Source: Sphingorhabdus sp.
Lineage (GTDB): Bacteria; Pseudomonadota; Alphaproteobacteria; Sphingomonadales; Sphingomonadaceae
Assembly: GCA_028279555.1 (NCBI GenBank)
Contig: JANQNO010000009.1
Span: 62,001-126,000, forward strand
Length of the DNA: 64,000 bases
Direction of reading: 5' to 3'
In this document: in pieces, positions 44,976-53,128 of the stretch
How positions within the stretch are numbered: position 1 is the stretch's first letter
Layout: the number at the start of each line of letters is the position of its first letter
Made by a program: the position numbers and the translations under genes
Notes under the pieces: model-generated
What the model was told of the DNA's origin: nothing
The model's database searches: none
Seen by the model: the letters and a program-made list of their open reading frames with translations, nothing else

Positions 44976-45343
44976 TGTCATCCCCGACTTGATCGGGGAT
45001 CCAAGGGCTGATTTATCGGTTTAGATCGAGATAAAGATCACGCCAATCCGGGTTATTTCCCTCAATCAGGTCGAATTTCCATGTCCGGTTCCATCTCTTC
45101 AACCGCTTTTCCCGAGCAATTGCCTCATTCACATCGGAATGCTCTTCGTAATACACCAAACGCGTCAGGCCATATCTTTTCGAGAATCCGGGGACCAGTT
45201 TTTCACTATGCTCGAAGACTCTGCGCGCCAGATCATTGGTCATTCCGAAATAGAATGTGCCGCGTTTCTGATTGGTCAAAATATATACGTGATAGCATTT
45301 TGACATGATGATCCATGGACCCCCGATCAAGTCGGGGGTGACA
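44976..45343 (-). mobile_element. GIY-YIG cassette A (368 bp) with terminal inverted repeats
   Basis: A 31-bp left repeat (44976-45006, starts TGTCATCCCCGACTTGATCG) and its inverted right copy (45313-45343, ends GGGGGTGACA) bound a single nuclease ORF. Only 6 bp separate each repeat from the stop and the start codon. No target duplication is evident. It sits between accD and folC, reading with them. The length and layout are identical to cassette B at 50.04-50.41 kb. Confidence 0.8.
45013..45306 (-). CDS. GIY-YIG nuclease of cassette A
   Basis: The 97-residue protein starts at ATG 45306 (MSKCYHVYILTNQKRGTFYF). GIY-YIG catalytic positions are present: Tyr in HVYIL, Tyr in FYFGMTNDL, the Arg pair after it, and the Glu in NEAIAREKRLKRW. 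It is a stand-alone domain of the single-domain UPF0213-like group. It is about 78% identical to the cassette B copy (76 of 97). The frame stays open through the right repeat (L-I-G-G-P-W), so a TTG start inside the repeat is possible but less likely. Confidence 0.9.
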   Translation of the reverse strand: MSKCYHVYILTNQKRGTFYFGMTNDLARRVFEHSEKLVPGFSKRYGLTRLVYYEEHSDVNEAIAREKRLKRWNRTWKFDLIEGNNPDWRDLYLDLNR

Positions 45344-45359
45344 GTTGTTTCTGACTACA

Positions 45360-46217
45360 TCAAGCCGCCTTCTTCCGGCCTGCCATCAGATAATCGATCA
45401 GGCTGGCGAGGGTATTCTTGAGCTCGAAGCGAGGCACAATCATGTCGAGCATGCCGTGCTCCAGATAATATTCGCTGGTCTGGAAATCGTCGGGCAGTTT
45501 CTCGCGGATCGTCTGTTCGATAACCCGGCGTCCGGTGAAAGCCAGCGTTGCACCGGGTTCGGCAATCTGAATATCGCCCAATTGCGCGTAGGCCGCCATT
45601 ACGCCGCCGGATGTCGGGTCGGTGAGGACAACGATGTAAGGCAGGCCTGCTTCCTTGAGCATCTGGACCGCAACCGTGGTGCGCGGCATCTGCATGAGAG
45701 AGAGCGTGCTTTCCTGCATTCTCGCGCCGCCCGATGCCGTAAAGACGATATAGGGGCATTTGGCGCGGATGGCGGTCTTGGCTGCTTCCACGAATGCTTC
45801 GCCCACCGCCATACCCATCGAGCCGCCCATAAAGGCAAAGTCCTGCACGCTGACGACCGCCATATGGCCGCCGATCTTGCCGCGCGCGCTCTGCATCGCA
45901 TCATATTCGCCCGTGTTGCCGCGCGCGGCCTTCAGCCGGTCCGTATATTTCTTGCTGTCCCTGAATTTGAGCGGGTCTTCCTTTACCTCCGGCGCGGGCA
46001 GGTCTTTCCATTCGCCATCGTCGAACAGCGCCTCGAAGCGGGCCTGCGCGCCGACCCGTCCATGATGGCCGCATTTCGGGCAAATCGACTGGTTTTCCTC
46101 ATACTCTTTGAGGAAGATCATGCTCTCGCAATTCTCGCATTTGTGCCAGAGCGTCTCCGCCGTCTCGCGCTTGGTAATGAAGGGGATGGCATTGCGGACG
46201 CGGTTGACCCAGTTCAT
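45360..46217 (-). CDS. accD: acetyl-CoA carboxylase carboxyltransferase subunit beta
   Basis: The 285-residue protein has the four-Cys zinc ribbon (C27, C30, C46, C49), followed by the crotonase-fold carboxyltransferase core ([31 protein letters not shown]). With AccA it transfers the carboxyl group from biotin to acetyl-CoA for fatty-acid synthesis. The trpA-accD-folC order is conserved in many proteobacteria. Confidence 0.96.
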   Translation of the reverse strand: MNWVNRVRNAIPFITKRETAETLWHKCENCESMIFLKEYEENQSICPKCGHHGRVGAQARFEALFDDGEWKDLPAPEVKEDPLKFRDSKKYTDRLKAARGNTGEYDAMQSARGKIGGHMAVVSVQDFAFMGGSMGMAVGEAFVEAAKTAIRAKCPYIVFTASGGARMQESTLSLMQMPRTTVAVQMLKEAGLPYIVVLTDPTSGGVMAAYAQLGDIQIAEPGATLAFTGRRVIEQTIREKLPDDFQTSEYYLEHGMLDMIVPRFELKNTLASLIDYLMAGRKKAA

Positions 46218-46241
46218 ATTCTTGTCCCGTTTCTTTTCAAA

Positions 46242-46316
46242 GTCATCCCCGCCTTGAGCGGGGATCCATAAACCAGACTGTCAGACCATGGACCCCCGAT
46301 CAAGTCGGGGGTGACA
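46242..46316. repeat. inverted doublet of the CCCCGA-TCGGGG palindromic repeat
   Basis: Unit 1 (46242-46270, GTCATCCCCGCCTTGAGCGG onward) and inverted unit 2 (46286-46316, CCATGGACCCCC ... GGGTGACA) flank a 15-bp spacer without a gene. It lies between trpA and accD, 1.3 kb from cassette A, and is the gene-less counterpart of the cassettes. Confidence 0.88.
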
Positions 46317-46334
46317 ATTTATTGTATGACTGAG

Positions 46335-47126
46335 CTACTCCCGTGCCCCGGCAATAGCGGCCTTGAGCTCGGCCACATAGTCTTTCACCGCGCCAGCCGC
46401 ATCGACGCCATGCTTTGCAATAATGTCGACAATCGCGCTGCCGACCACCACACCATCGGCGACTTTGGCAATATCTGCGGCCTGCTGCGCTGTCCGCACG
46501 CCAAAACCTACCGCGACAGGCAGGTCGGTGGTTTCCTTGAAACGCTTGACCGCCTCCTCGATGCTGGCCTGTGCGGCCTGCTGCTGTCCGGTGATGCCAG
46601 CGACGCTGACATAATAGAGAAAGCCCGATGCGCCCTCCAGGATCTTGGGAAGCCGCCCTGCATCGCTTGTTGGCGTGGCGAGCCGGATCAGGTCGATCCC
46701 AGCGCCGCGCAGCGCCGGGCCTAGCGCAGCATCCTCTTCGGGCGGCAGATCGACGCAGATCACGCCGTCGACGCCTGCTTTGTTGCATTCCGATGCGAAC
46801 CAGTCTGCCCCGCGTATCGTCATCGGGTTGGCATAGCCCATCAGCACGAGCGGAGTTTGCGGGTGACGCGTGCGGAAATCGGCGGCGATTTTGAAGATAT
46901 CGCTCGTTTTGATCCCGCCCCCCAGCGCGCGGATGTTGGCCGCCTGGATCGCCGGGCCATCGGCCATCGGATCCGTGAAGGGCATCCCCAGCTCGATCAC
47001 ATCCGCACCGCCCTCGACCAGCGCATCGAGGATGGCTGGCGTGCTCGCCACATCGGGATCACCGGCGGTCACAAAGGTGACGAAGGCGGCTTGTCGCTTG
47101 GCGAAGGCTTCGGAGAGGCGGGTCAT
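46335..47126 (-). CDS. trpA: tryptophan synthase alpha subunit
   Basis: The 263-residue TIM-barrel protein has the catalytic E45 (DVIELGMPF) and D56 (TDPMADGP) and the phosphate-binding loops (SVAGITG, AVGFGVRT). It cleaves indole-3-glycerol phosphate and channels indole to TrpB. It follows trpB with a 98-bp spacer. Confidence 0.97.
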   Translation of the reverse strand: MTRLSEAFAKRQAAFVTFVTAGDPDVASTPAILDALVEGGADVIELGMPFTDPMADGPAIQAANIRALGGGIKTSDIFKIAADFRTRHPQTPLVLMGYANPMTIRGADWFASECNKAGVDGVICVDLPPEEDAALGPALRGAGIDLIRLATPTSDAGRLPKILEGASGFLYYVSVAGITGQQQAAQASIEEAVKRFKETTDLPVAVGFGVRTAQQAADIAKVADGVVVGSAIVDIIAKHGVDAAGAVKDYVAELKAAIAGARE

Positions 47127-47151
47127 ACTACGCCCCTCTCAGCTGCGACTA

Positions 47152-47196
47152 GGTGGCAAGCCACCAAGTTTCGCGTCTCTCCCCTGAAGGGGAGAG
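47152..47196. repeat. two hairpins in the trpB-trpA spacer
   Basis: GGTGGC-AA-GCCACC (47152-47165) and CTCTCCCCTGAAGGGGAGAG (47177-47196) are adjacent perfect palindromes. T residues follow the second only on the plus strand, opposite to trp transcription, so it is not a normal terminator for these genes. The second resembles intergenic palindromes I recall from other alphaproteobacteria. Confidence 0.6.
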
Positions 47197-47224
47197 AGTT
47201 TTTTGGAAGCGATTGAAAGGCGAG

Positions 47225-48457
47225 TCACATCTCCGCTCCCAAAGCATCTGCGACGGTGAAGATATCCTTGTCGCCGCGGCCGCACAGATTGGCGAGGATA
47301 ATTTTGTCCTGGTCCATTTGCGCCGCCTCGCGGGCGACAGCGGCGATGGCGTGACTCGGTTCCAGCGCGGGAATGATGCCCTCGGTGCGGCAGAGCAGCT
47401 GAAATCCCTCCAGCGCTTCATCGTCGGTGACCGAATCGTAACGCGCCCGCCCGATTCGCTTCAGCCAGCCATGCTCGGGGCCAATTCCCGGATAATCGAG
47501 GCCGGCTGAAATGCTGTGAGCCTCGGAAATCTGCCCATCTTCGTCCTGCAACAAATGAGTCTTGTTTCCGTGCAATATACCAGGTGCCCCCCCCGAGAGA
47601 GAAGCGGCGTGGCGGGCATTCAGGCCTTCGCCCGCCGCTTCCACCCCCAGCATTTCAACATCCGCATCGTCGAGGAACGGGTGGAACAGCCCGATGGCAT
47701 TGGAGCCGCCGCCGATGGCCGCGACAAGCAGGTCGGGCAGGCGTCCGGTGCGTTCCTGTATCTGTTGCCGGGCCTCTTTGCCAATCACGCTCTGAAAGTC
47801 GCGCACCAGTTCGGGATAGGGATGCGGACCGGCGGCGGTACCGATGATGTAGAAAGTATCCTCGACATTCGCGACCCAGTCGCGCAGCGCCTCGTTCATC
47901 GCGTCTTTGAGCGTGCCGGATCCGCTCTCGACCGGAATCACCTCAGCGCCCAATAGCTTCATGCGGAACAGGTTGGGCTTTTGCCGCTCGATATCCTTGG
48001 TTCCCATATAGACAAAGCAAGGCAGGCCGAAACGCGCGCAGACGGTTGCTGTGGCTACGCCATGCTGCCCCGCACCGGTCTCCGCTATGATCCTTGTCTT
48101 GCCCATCCGGCGCGCCAACAGAATCTGCCCGATGCAATTGTTGATCTTGTGCGCGCCCGTATGGTTGAGCTCGTCGCGCTTGAACCAGATTTGCGCGCCT
48201 TTTCCCCCTGGCGCGTCCTTTCTGACCTCTTCGGTCAGCCGGTCGGCATAGTAGAGCGGGGATGGGCGCCCGACATAATGTTCAAGCAGGTCATCGAACT
48301 CGCGCGCAAATTCCGGGTCGGCCTGAGCCGCACGATAATGCTTCTCCAGATCGAGGATCAGCGGCATCAGCGTTTCAGCGACATAGCGCCCGCCAAATTC
48401 GCCGAAATGCCCGTTCTCGTCGGGCATATTACGGAAGGAGTTTGGTTGGTCGGTCAT
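47225..48457 (-). CDS. trpB: tryptophan synthase beta subunit
   Basis: The 410-residue PLP enzyme has the cofactor lysine K104 in [12 protein letters not shown], the phosphate loop GGGSNAIG, and the [12 protein letters not shown] segment. It condenses indole with serine to tryptophan. It is followed by trpA as usual. Confidence 0.98.
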   Translation of the reverse strand: MTDQPNSFRNMPDENGHFGEFGGRYVAETLMPLILDLEKHYRAAQADPEFAREFDDLLEHYVGRPSPLYYADRLTEEVRKDAPGGKGAQIWFKRDELNHTGAHKINNCIGQILLARRMGKTRIIAETGAGQHGVATATVCARFGLPCFVYMGTKDIERQKPNLFRMKLLGAEVIPVESGSGTLKDAMNEALRDWVANVEDTFYIIGTAAGPHPYPELVRDFQSVIGKEARQQIQERTGRLPDLLVAAIGGGSNAIGLFHPFLDDADVEMLGVEAAGEGLNARHAASLSGGAPGILHGNKTHLLQDEDGQISEAHSISAGLDYPGIGPEHGWLKRIGRARYDSVTDDEALEGFQLLCRTEGIIPALEPSHAIAAVAREAAQMDQDKIILANLCGRGDKDIFTVADALGAEM

Positions 48458-48473
48458 CTGTCTGAATTGATCC

Positions 48474-48540
48474 GTTAGTCCTGAGCCTGTCGAAGGACGC
48501 CTATCGACTTGAAACGCACTTCGACAAGCTCAGTGCTAAC
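48474..48540. repeat. inverted doublet of the GAGCCTGTCGAAG repeat family
   Basis: GTTAGTCCTGAGCCTGTCGA (from 48474) and the inverted unit CACTTCGACAAGCTCAGTGC (48517-48536) followed by TAAC form a long imperfect hairpin between trpB and trpF. The trpF stop codon lies inside unit 2. This is a second, unrelated REPIN-like family; another copy is at 51.6 kb. Confidence 0.85.
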
Positions 48541-49231
48541 GGGTTTTGGCGTCAAATTCCCGAACTGCCTCGCAGAAAGCCCTGATCTTGTCCACATCCT
48601 TGACGCCGGGCGCGCTTTCGACGCCCGAAGATGTATCGACCAGCCGCGCGCCGGTCACGCCAATGGCATTCCGCACATTGTCAGGGTCCAGCCCGCCTGC
48701 CAGTCCCCAGGGCAAGCTGTGATCGAAATCCTTGAGCAGCGACCAGTCGAAGCTGGTGCCGGTGCCGCCGGGGAGTGCCTTGGCTGGCGCATCGAAAAGC
48801 AGGCGGTCCGCCACGTCTGCGTAGCGCCGTGATTTTTCGAGCGTGGGCGCATCCTTTACCCCCAGCGCCTTCCATATCTCGACATCGCTGAATTTGCGCA
48901 CCAGCCGCAGCCATTCGGGCGTTTCCGACCCGTGAAACTGCACCACATCGGGCCTGACAATTTCCAGCGCGCGGCCCGTCGGCTCCGGCTGTGCATTGAC
49001 CAGCAGCAACACCGTCTTGATCCGGCCATCGGCATATTCGCGCAGTTCAGCGGCTTTGCCCAGATCGACATGCCGGGGTGATTCTTCAAAATGCACCAGC
49101 CCGAAATAATCCGCGCCCGACGCTATGGCAGCATCGAGTGCGGCTTTATCGCTGATCCCGCAAATCTTGATCGCGGGATGCGTCTGTTCGGCGTTATCCT
49201 TCGCCTTCGATATTCGGCTTGTCTGCGTCAT
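48536..49231 (-). CDS. trpF: phosphoribosylanthranilate isomerase
   Basis: From ATG 49231 the protein is 231 residues. It has the opening [15 protein letters not shown], the catalytic Cys in KICG, the VVQFHG strand, and the C-terminal [11 protein letters not shown]. It isomerises PRA in tryptophan synthesis. The only plausible starts lie inside aqpZ, giving a 38-bp overlap; ~25 residues precede the family core. The stop is within a palindromic repeat. Confidence 0.94.
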   Translation of the reverse strand: MTQTSRISKAKDNAEQTHPAIKICGISDKAALDAAIASGADYFGLVHFEESPRHVDLGKAAELREYADGRIKTVLLLVNAQPEPTGRALEIVRPDVVQFHGSETPEWLRLVRKFSDVEIWKALGVKDAPTLEKSRRYADVADRLLFDAPAKALPGGTGTSFDWSLLKDFDHSLPWGLAGGLDPDNVRNAIGVTGARLVDTSSGVESAPGVKDVDKIRAFCEAVREFDAKTR

Positions 49232-49922
49232 CAGCGCCCACCCAACTGTAAAGGGCACCCCCTATGACAGCGCCAATGATCGGCGCAACCCAGAATAGCC
49301 AAAGCTGGCTTATTGCCGTGCCGCCGACAACCAGCGCCGGGCCGGTGCTGCGCGCCGGATTGACCGAAGTGTTGGTCACCGGAATCGAGATCAGATGGAT
49401 CAGCACCAGCGCAAAACCGATGGCGAGCGGTGCAAAACCCGCAGGCGCGCGGCCATCGGTCGATCCCATGATGATCCACAGGAAGAATGCGGTCAGCAGC
49501 GCTTCGATCAACAAACCTGCCATCAGCGTATAGCCGCCCGGCGAGCCCTCTCCATAGCCATTGGCCGCCAGCCCGTTTTCCGCGAGCGAATAATCCGCGC
49601 TGCCGCTGGCGATCATGAAGAGCATATAGGCCGCCGCTATCGCGCCTAGCGTCTGGGCGATCACATAGACCGGAATATCTTTTGCATCGAAACGCCCGCC
49701 AGCCCACAGGCCGATGGTGACCGCCGGGTTCAGATGGCAACCCGAAATATGGCCGATGGCATAGGCCATGGTGACCACGGTCAGGCCAAAGGCGAGCGAT
49801 ACGCCAAGCAGGCCGATGCCCACATCCGGAAAGGCTGCGGCGAAAACCGCGCTGCCGCAACCGCCGAAGACGAGCCAGAATGTGCCGATAAACTCGGCAA
49901 TGGCCTTCTTGCTGTTTGTCAT
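49194..49922 (-). CDS. aqpZ: aquaporin Z
   Basis: The 242-residue protein has six membrane helices and two NPA loops ([13 protein letters not shown] and [12 protein letters not shown]). The selectivity-filter Arg follows the second NPA and a His lies in the fifth helix ([11 protein letters not shown]), typical of water-specific AqpZ. It lies between pyrF and trpF, where sphingomonad-type clusters normally have no gene, and overlaps trpF. Confidence 0.95.
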   Translation of the reverse strand: MTNSKKAIAEFIGTFWLVFGGCGSAVFAAAFPDVGIGLLGVSLAFGLTVVTMAYAIGHISGCHLNPAVTIGLWAGGRFDAKDIPVYVIAQTLGAIAAAYMLFMIASGSADYSLAENGLAANGYGEGSPGGYTLMAGLLIEALLTAFFLWIIMGSTDGRAPAGFAPLAIGFALVLIHLISIPVTNTSVNPARSTGPALVVGGTAISQLWLFWVAPIIGAVIGGALYSWVGADDADKPNIEGEG

Positions 49923-50037
49923 GATTTTCTCCCCGAAAAATGCCTGATTATCAGTGACTAGGCATCAAGAGAATCGCCGGTTTTCAAAGATTTGTCAAAT
50001 TTTGGGGTGTGGAGATTTCTGCCACCTAACAGAAGTA

Positions 50038-50405
50038 TGTCGCCCCCGACTTGATCGGGGGTCCATGGCGGGAGCTATCGGTTAAGATGAAAATATAGAT
50101 CGCGCCAATCGAGATTGTGTTTTTCGATCAGCTCGATTTTCCATTTTCTATCCCATCGCTTCAGTCGCTTTTCCCGCGCGATGGCTTCATTCACATCCCC
50201 ATGTTCCTCACAATAAACGAGGCGGGTGAGATTATATTTCTTGGTAAACCCCGGAATCAGCTTTTCACGATGCTCATAAATGCGACGCGGCAAATCGTTT
50301 GTCATACCGACATAGAAAGTGCCGCGTTTCTGGTTGGTCAAAATATAGACATGGTATGTTTTTGACATTTCAGCCCATGGACCCCCGATCAAGTCGGGGG
50401 TGACA
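50038..50405 (-). mobile_element. GIY-YIG cassette B (368 bp) with terminal inverted repeats
   Basis: A left repeat (50038-50068, TGTCGCCCCCGACTTGATCG onward) and its inverted right copy (50375-50405, ends GGGGGTGACA) bound one nuclease ORF with 6 bp at each junction. The length is exactly that of cassette A. The two end repeats differ by one base from each other while the inner gene is ~22% diverged from cassette A at protein level. It lies between pyrF and aqpZ. Confidence 0.8.
50075..50368 (-). CDS. GIY-YIG nuclease of cassette B
   Basis: The 97-residue protein starts at ATG 50368 (MSKTYHVYILTNQKRGTFYV). It has a canonical YVG second motif, the following Arg pair, and the Glu in NEAIAREKRLKRW, so the active site looks intact. 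It is a paralogue of the copy at 45.0-45.3 kb with the same start, stop and distance to the flanking repeats. No other domain is present. Confidence 0.9.
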   Translation of the reverse strand: MSKTYHVYILTNQKRGTFYVGMTNDLPRRIYEHREKLIPGFTKKYNLTRLVYCEEHGDVNEAIAREKRLKRWDRKWKIELIEKHNLDWRDLYFHLNR

Positions 50406-50436
50406 ATAGCGGGAGAGCACATACTGGCAAATTTAG

Positions 50437-50467
50437 TGTCATCCCCGGCTTGGCCGGGGATCTATGA
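50437..50467 (+). repeat. single copy of the palindromic repeat
   Basis: TGTCATCCCCGGCTTGGCCG onward is one unit in plus orientation, 31 bp after the right end of cassette B, just before the pyrF stop. It has compensating changes in the stem (CCCCGGC/GCCGGGG), which supports selection on hairpin structure. Confidence 0.85.
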
Positions 50468-50478
50468 GAATACTCCTC

Positions 50479-51153
50479 CTACAAAGTGCCCTCGATCGCT
50501 CGCGCCGCTGCTGCCGGATCATCGGCGCGGCTGATGGGCCTTCCGATCACCAGTAGCGACGCGCCATCATCGCGAGCCTGCCTGGGGGTCACAATGCGTT
50601 TTTGATCGCCGGTCTTGCTGCCTGCGGGGCGCAGGCCGGGAACGACGAAGAAGCCGTCCTTCCAGCGTTTATGCGCGGATTTGACCTCGCGGCCCGAGCA
50701 GACAATGCCATCGAGCCCGGCATCGCGTGCCAGATCGGCCAGGCGTTCGACCTGAGTATGTGGATCGTCAGGCACACCGACGCGCGAGAGATCATGGTCA
50801 TCCAGGCTGGTGAGCACGGTCACGCCGACGACCTTGGTATGATGCCCCGCCGCGGCCTTCGCATCCTCCATCATCGCGCGGCCGCCGCTGGCATGAATGG
50901 TCAGGACCGCCGGCTCCAGCGTGTTCAGCGCCTGAATGGCCTTGGCCACGGTGTTGGGAATGTCATGCAATTTGAGGTCGAGAAAAATCGGCAGGCCGAG
51001 ATGCGCGATCTCATGCACGCCGTGATGACCATTGGCGGAGAAAAATTCGAGACCCAGCTTTACGCCGCCGACATGCGCCTTCACCTTCTTCGCCAGTTCC
51101 ACTGCGTCTTCCAGATAGGGTGTGTCGAGCGCGACGAAAACGGGATTGCTCAT
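50479..51153 (-). CDS. pyrF: orotidine 5'-phosphate decarboxylase
   Basis: The 224-residue TIM-barrel protein has the catalytic block FLDLKLHDIPNTV (D-x-K-x-x-D) and the C-terminal phosphate segment LLVIGRPISRADDPAAAA. It makes UMP. It shares one base with the stop of lapA upstream. Confidence 0.96.
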   Translation of the reverse strand: MSNPVFVALDTPYLEDAVELAKKVKAHVGGVKLGLEFFSANGHHGVHEIAHLGLPIFLDLKLHDIPNTVAKAIQALNTLEPAVLTIHASGGRAMMEDAKAAAGHHTKVVGVTVLTSLDDHDLSRVGVPDDPHTQVERLADLARDAGLDGIVCSGREVKSAHKRWKDGFFVVPGLRPAGSKTGDQKRIVTPRQARDDGASLLVIGRPISRADDPAAAARAIEGTL

Positions 51154-51494
51154 CAGGTAGCCTCCAGTCCGCCGGTATCTTCCTTGGGCGGCGAGGGGCG
51201 CGGCGTTGCGGTTGGCGGCGGCGGGGAAGGCGGCGTTTCGCTCACGCTATAGGGCGAGCGAGCCGATGGCTGCAATCTGTCGATCTGTCTCTTCATGCTC
51301 CACTTGCTACCCTTGAGCCACAACCAGGTTGGCAGCCAGCCGAGCAGGAAGGCCCCGACAATGAGCACCGGCAGCTTGGTATCGAGCAGCAGATCGCCCC
51401 AGAGCGCAATGGTCACGGGAACCCAGTTGTTGACCGCGAAAATGACAATAATGACGAAGCTCGTGACCCAGATCAGCACTTTCAAAAATGGCAT
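51153..51494 (-). CDS. lapA: LapA/DUF1049 family membrane protein
   Basis: From ATG 51494, after AAGGAG, the protein is 113 residues. It has two membrane helices (LIWVTSFVIIVIFAVNN and LPVLIVGAFLLGWLPTW), a basic loop, and a Pro-rich tail (SPPPPTATPRPSPP). In E. coli LapA/LapB regulate LPS synthesis; in a sphingomonad without typical LPS the role may differ. The longer frame to 51650 translates a palindromic repeat and is not accepted. Confidence 0.85.
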   Translation of the reverse strand: MPFLKVLIWVTSFVIIVIFAVNNWVPVTIALWGDLLLDTKLPVLIVGAFLLGWLPTWLWLKGSKWSMKRQIDRLQPSARSPYSVSETPPSPPPPTATPRPSPPKEDTGGLEAT

Positions 51495-51585
51495 GCGTCG
51501 GGACTCCTTCTCGCTTAACCGATAGTATCTTATGAGATAGATGCTGTTTCGCCAAGGCCATGAAAGCACCAGTATCTCCCATGCC

Positions 51586-51655
51586 GTTCGCCCCGAGCCT
51601 GTCGAAGGGTTCCCCGAACGGCTGCGTTCATGCTTCGACAAGCTCAGCAAGAACG
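51586..51655. repeat. inverted doublet of the GAGCCTGTCGAAG repeat family
   Basis: GTTCGCCCCGAGCCTGTCGA (from 51586) and inverted TGCTTCGACAAGCTCAGCAA (51631-51650) with outer GTTC/GAAC pairing form a hairpin between purB and lapA. It is the second copy of the family seen at 48.5 kb. Confidence 0.85.
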
Positions 51656-51667
51656 GTTTTTGTATGG

Positions 51668-52981
51668 CTATCTTCCAAAAACACGCTCGAATATCCTGTC
51701 GATATGCTTGAAATGATAGTCGAGGTTGAAGCGTTCTTCGATCTCAGAATCGCTCAGCTTCGCCGTCACATCCTCGTCGGCCTTGAGCAGCTCCATCAGG
51801 CTGAGCGTTCCATCGCTTTCCCAAACCTTCATCGCGTTGCGCTGCACGATTGCATAGGCATCTTCGCGGCTGATGCCCGCCTGGGTGAGCGCAAGAAGAA
51901 CGCGCTGCGAATGGACAAGCCCGCCCATCCGGTCGAGATTTTTCTGCATGCGCTCCGGGTAGACGACCAGCTTTTCGATCACGCCGGTAAGGCGCGCCAA
52001 CGCAAAATCGAGCGTAACGGTTGCGTCCGGCCCTATGAAGCGTTCGACCGAAGAGTGCGAAATATCGCGTTCATGCCAAAGCGCCACATTCTCCATCGCG
52101 GGTGTCACAGCGCCGCGCACCATGCGCGCCAGGCCGGTCAGATTTTCGGTCAGCACCGGGTTGCGCTTGTGCGGCATGGCGCTTGAGCCCTTCTGGCCGG
52201 GTGAGAAATATTCCTCAGCTTCGAGCACTTCGGTGCGCTGCAAATGACGGATTTCGACGGCGAGGCGTTCTATCGACGAGGCGATTACGCCCAATACGGC
52301 GAAATACATGGCATGGCGGTCGCGCGGGATCACCTGGGTCGATACCGGTTCGGGCGTCAAGCCAAGCTTTTCGGCGACATAGGCCTCAACGGAAGGGTCG
52401 ATATTGGCGAAAGTTCCAACAGCGCCCGATATGGCGCAGGTTGCTATTTCCGCGCGCGCCGCGGCGAGCCTGTCCTTGCAGCGGGCAAATTCGGCGTAGG
52501 CCTGTGCCAGCTTCATTCCAAAGGTTACCGGTTCGGCGTGAATGCCGTGGCTGCGCCCTATTGTGGGCGTGAATTTATGCTCCTGCGCGCGCGTTTCGAT
52601 CGCTGCAAGCAAAGCATCCATGTCGGCAAGCAAAATATCGGTGGCTTGAGTCAGTTGCACCGCGAGACAGCTATCTAGGACGTCGCTGCTCGTCATGCCC
52701 TGATGCATGAAACGCGCTTCCTCACCAACATTGTCCGCAACCCAGGTCAGGAAGGCGATAACGTCATGCTTTGTTACTGCTTCGATGGCATCGATTGCTT
52801 CAACGTCGATTTCTGGATTGGTATTCCACCAGTCCCATAGCGCCTTGGCCGCGCTCTCGGGGACAACACCTAGATCGGCCAGCTTCTGCGTGGCATGCGC
52901 TTCGATCTCGAACCAGATTCTGAACTTGTTTTCCGGCTCCCAGATCGCTGTCATTTCGGGGCGGGCGTAGCGTGGGACCAT
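51668..52981 (-). CDS. purB: adenylosuccinate lyase
   Basis: The 437-residue fumarase-superfamily enzyme has the signature GSSAMPHKRNP, the TSSDVLDS loop and the catalytic-His segment GRSHGIHAEP. It acts twice in purine synthesis (SAICAR and adenylosuccinate cleavage). It is the first gene of the leftward cluster through folC. Confidence 0.97.
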   Translation of the reverse strand: MVPRYARPEMTAIWEPENKFRIWFEIEAHATQKLADLGVVPESAAKALWDWWNTNPEIDVEAIDAIEAVTKHDVIAFLTWVADNVGEEARFMHQGMTSSDVLDSCLAVQLTQATDILLADMDALLAAIETRAQEHKFTPTIGRSHGIHAEPVTFGMKLAQAYAEFARCKDRLAAARAEIATCAISGAVGTFANIDPSVEAYVAEKLGLTPEPVSTQVIPRDRHAMYFAVLGVIASSIERLAVEIRHLQRTEVLEAEEYFSPGQKGSSAMPHKRNPVLTENLTGLARMVRGAVTPAMENVALWHERDISHSSVERFIGPDATVTLDFALARLTGVIEKLVVYPERMQKNLDRMGGLVHSQRVLLALTQAGISREDAYAIVQRNAMKVWESDGTLSLMELLKADEDVTAKLSDSEIEERFNLDYHFKHIDRIFERVFGR

Positions 52982-53128
52982 TTATGTGGCTTTCTGAGGC
53001 GCAATGATTGGAGTCGCCGCGCGGTTAGCAGACAGTGCGCAACGGCGAAAGACTATCGGCACAAAAAGCAACGGCGCTGCGAAAATGCAGCGCCGCAACC
53101 ATATTCAGATTTCAGGCAATGGGTTAAA

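Noticed and set aside
45307-45330. Upstream TTG start (MIGGPWII) for the cassette A nuclease
   Set aside because: The residues come from the repeat; the paralogue differs after the repeat and aligns from MSK onward.
44970-45350. Target-site duplication around cassette A
   Set aside because: Bases outside the repeats (AATG on the left, GTTG on the right) do not match; none was seen for cassette B either.
47177-47203. Rho-independent terminator for the trp genes
   Set aside because: The T-run follows the hairpin only on the plus strand, while trpB-trpA are transcribed from the minus strand.
51495-51650. N-terminal extension of lapA beginning MLSLSKHERSRSG
   Set aside because: It translates the palindromic GAGCCTGTCGAAG repeat. 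The ATG at 51494 has a strong AAGGAG site and begins the family's normal sequence.
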